The notes beneath the pieces are model-generated. The model did not search any database and was not told the DNA's origin. It saw only the letters and a program-made list of their open reading frames with translations. 64,000 nt of DNA, from positions 53,761-117,760 of the forward strand of contig NZ_JAGXBY010000009.1 in the NCBI RefSeq assembly GCF_018310345.1, written 5' to 3'. Both the position numbers and the translations under genes were made by a program. The first letter of the stretch is position 1. Each line of letters begins with the position of its first letter. Of this stretch, positions 62,609 through 64,000 are shown piece after piece. Source of the stretch: Ornithinibacillus massiliensis. Lineage in GTDB: Bacteria > Bacillota > Bacilli > Bacillales > Amphibacillaceae.

Positions 62609-63370
62609 TTAATTACTTGGCATCCATTTTGTTTGAAGTAAAATCCATTTATCTCTATCGTAGTACCACAATGACTCAACAGTTCCTAACTGGTCAGCAT
62701 GATTTGCACCACTTACTTGTTGATAACTTTTTAATCCATAGCCTTTGCTTTTACTAATAAATTTAGGCTCGAAAAAAGCTATTGGATCAACCATTGTAGA
62801 AGTTTTCTTTATAACTTTTCCTTCTTCACTATAGATGCCTAGGCGTATATACTCTTCTTTTCTATCCTGTACATTTACAATAGTTGGTTTCGTGTTAGGT
62901 GAAATGGTTATCTCTACTTTAAAGCTATCGAGGAATCCTCCTTTTACAAAAGGTTGTTCTGGTAGTGGTAATTCTGTTAGTTTGTTATGAATTAAGGTAT
63001 GCAGATGGTACTGGTACAATCCACCACTTCCTCCGGTGGAACTTTGAAAAAAGATATCATTTACCTTGTCATGGTTTAAATCAATAAACTTAAGGGTTGG
63101 ATTATACCCTCCCATGTACGGGATTTCCCAAACATGATTCTCACTTGATGTAATAACTGCTACAATGTCTCGGTAATAATTCGAATCAGGTGAAAATAAA
63201 ATACCCTTTAATTCGATTACTTCCTTTAAACCATTACCTGTTACATCTTCTTCATAAGTCTTAATCACGTGGAGTTCTGATTTTGTATCATATTCTGCTG
63301 CATTTATGGAATAAGCTCCCAAGATGAACAAGATTACGAATACTAATATTGGATAGGCTAACTTTTTCAT
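62609..63370 (-). CDS. Secreted protein with FG-GAP-like calcium motif, unknown
   Basis: A 253-residue protein with an N-terminal signal peptide (about 1-24, ending INAAEY). Two stretches, DVTGNGLKEVIELKG and DLNHDKVNDIFFQSS, look like Ca-binding FG-GAP/VCBS-type Asp-rich loops of a beta-propeller or VCBS domain. No enzyme motif is seen. Ribosome site GAAGGAGTG. The role is unknown. It stands alone between leuS and the rRNA operon. Confidence 0.72.
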   Translation of the reverse strand: MKKLAYPILVFVILFILGAYSINAAEYDTKSELHVIKTYEEDVTGNGLKEVIELKGILFSPDSNYYRDIVAVITSSENHVWEIPYMGGYNPTLKFIDLNHDKVNDIFFQSSTGGSGGLYQYHLHTLIHNKLTELPLPEQPFVKGGFLDSFKVEITISPNTKPTIVNVQDRKEEYIRLGIYSEEGKVIKKTSTMVDPIAFFEPKFISKSKGYGLKSYQQVSGANHADQLGTVESLWYYDRDKWILLQTKWMPSN

Positions 63371-63525
63371 GGGTCACTCCTTCATCATTTTATTTGGTAG
63401 GTAAGGATAGCGTTTGTAAAATAGTCAAATGCTATACGATGGAACTTAATGGGGGGTAGTTGAATATAATAAATTTGGTTATTCTATGTTACTAAAATAT
63501 GGTAATATGATTCTTCGATTTAATA

Positions 63526-63554
63526 TTGACTAGTATTCTAAAGGGGTGTAATAT
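63526..63554 (+). promoter_or_regulatory. rrn promoter, most upstream
   Basis: TTGACT (63526-63531) and TAATAT (63549-63554), spacer 17 bp, A/T-rich around it. First of three tandem promoters before 16S rRNA. Confidence 0.7.
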
Positions 63555-63626
63555 GTAATTTACTGTTAAGAAATAATGTCATGTCTTTTAATGATATAAA
63601 CATGGAAGAAATATTAAAAAAACTAG

Positions 63627-63655
63627 TTGACATAATCTGATGCTGGTGATATAGT
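63627..63655 (+). promoter_or_regulatory. rrn promoter P1
   Basis: TTGACA (63627-63632) and TATAGT (63650-63655), spacer 17 bp, preceded by an A-rich run that may act as UP element. Confidence 0.85.
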
Positions 63656-63702
63656 ATTACTTACCGCTTAGATGAAGCCATTAAAGTTTTTTAAAAAACT
63701 AG

Positions 63703-63731
63703 TTGACATAATCTTGATAGCGTGATATGAT
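63703..63731 (+). promoter_or_regulatory. rrn promoter P2
   Basis: TTGACA (63703-63708) and TATGAT (63726-63731), spacer 17 bp. The segment AAAAAACTAGTTGACATAAT is repeated from P1, 76 bp away. Confidence 0.88.
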
Positions 63732-63767
63732 ATAAAAGTTGTCGCTAAGAGATGGCAATAAAGATTT

Positions 63768-63787
63768 TGCTCCTTGAAAACTGAACA
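63768..63787 (+). promoter_or_regulatory. rrn leader boxA-type antitermination element
   Basis: TGCTCCTTGAAAACTGAACA resembles the boxA of Bacillus rRNA leaders (TGCTCTTTGAAAACT). A hairpin CTATGATTGA/TCAATCATAG at 63876-63901 could be the 5' half of the RNase III processing region or a local stem. Confidence 0.7.
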
Positions 63788-63907
63788 AAACAACCAGTAT
63801 GTCAAGAAGAAACATACCCTGTTTTTTCTATGTAAAGAATTACAGAAGCTAGCAGCTTCTTTGCTAAGAATTCACCTATGATTGATTGGTGTCAATCATA
63901 GACAAAC

Positions 63908-64000
63908 TTTTTTGGAGAGTTTGATCTTGGCTCAGGACGAACGCTGGCGGCGTGCCTAATACATGCAAGTCGAGCGAGTGAAATTAATTGATCCCTTCGG
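63908..64000 (+). rRNA. 16S ribosomal RNA, 5' end (partial)
   Basis: GGAGAGTTTGATC at 63914 followed by GGCTCAGGACGAACGCTGGCGGCG and TGCCTAATACATGCAAGTCGAG is the start of a 16S gene. The mature 5' end is near 63907-63909 by alignment with known rRNA starts. The window ends within it. Position 63926-63927 reads CT in GATCTTGGCTCAG, where most bacteria have GATCCTGGCTCAG or GATCATGGCTCAG. Confidence 0.97.

Overview
The window is low-GC Firmicute DNA that looks like a spore-forming Bacillaceae chromosome of the Oceanobacillus/Virgibacillus type. The evidence is strong AGGAGG-type ribosome sites, frequent TTG/GTG starts, many sporulation genes (yunB, lytH, a YhcN/YlaJ lipoprotein, yutH, kapB), a zinc-type SufU, and long blocks whose gene order I recognise from Bacillus subtilis (suf, yun, yut, yui, yug, men, ytk/ytl, pckA-metK, leuS). 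It is mostly core chromosome. I see no prophage, CRISPR array, transposase gene or toxin-antitoxin pair.

Layout. 0.1-5.3 kb: sufCDSUB iron-sulfur assembly operon. 5.6-10.3 kb: yun block (TSUP transporter, yunD, yunC, an HD-GYP c-di-GMP phosphodiesterase, yunB). 10.4-12.2 kb: lysine riboswitch and an NhaC-family (LysW-type) transporter. 12.3-14.6 kb: nested repeat elements around an NSS transporter with its tiny MetS-like partner. 14.6-22.5 kb: lytH and the yut block (HAD phosphatase, PgpA-like, YutH, NFU protein, dapF, SufA-type carrier). 23-29.4 kb: yumC, type II NADH dehydrogenase, yuiB/C/D, biotin transporter under a BirA operator, deoD, HPr. 29.5-38.5 kb: kapB, a copper-ligand-less SOD-like lipoprotein, patB, a membrane-tethered sigma-factor-like protein, pgi, yugI, the YugO K+ channel and a thioredoxin-like protein. 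38.6-48.8 kb: M42 peptidase, FMN riboswitch-ribU, and menaquinone genes (menI-like, menA; menF-D-H-B-E). 48.9-56.9 kb: small conserved genes, ytkD, DinB-like, APH-like, ytlACD ABC transporter, a 21-bp-phased TCGCGCGA array, pckA. 57-64 kb: SAM riboswitch-metK, gamma-carbonic anhydrase family, mnmM, T-box-leuS, a secreted unknown, then triple rrn promoters and the first ~90 nt of 16S rRNA.

Four riboswitch/T-box leaders (lysine, FMN, SAM, leucyl T-box) and a BirA operator give direct nutrient control of transport and charging genes. The least explained items are the sigma-like/transmembrane fusion (32.4-34.6 kb), the family of dispersed palindromes with one copy occupied by a second element and another showing the apparent empty site, the 21-bp-phased TCGCGCGA array, and the SOD-like protein that lacks two copper ligands.
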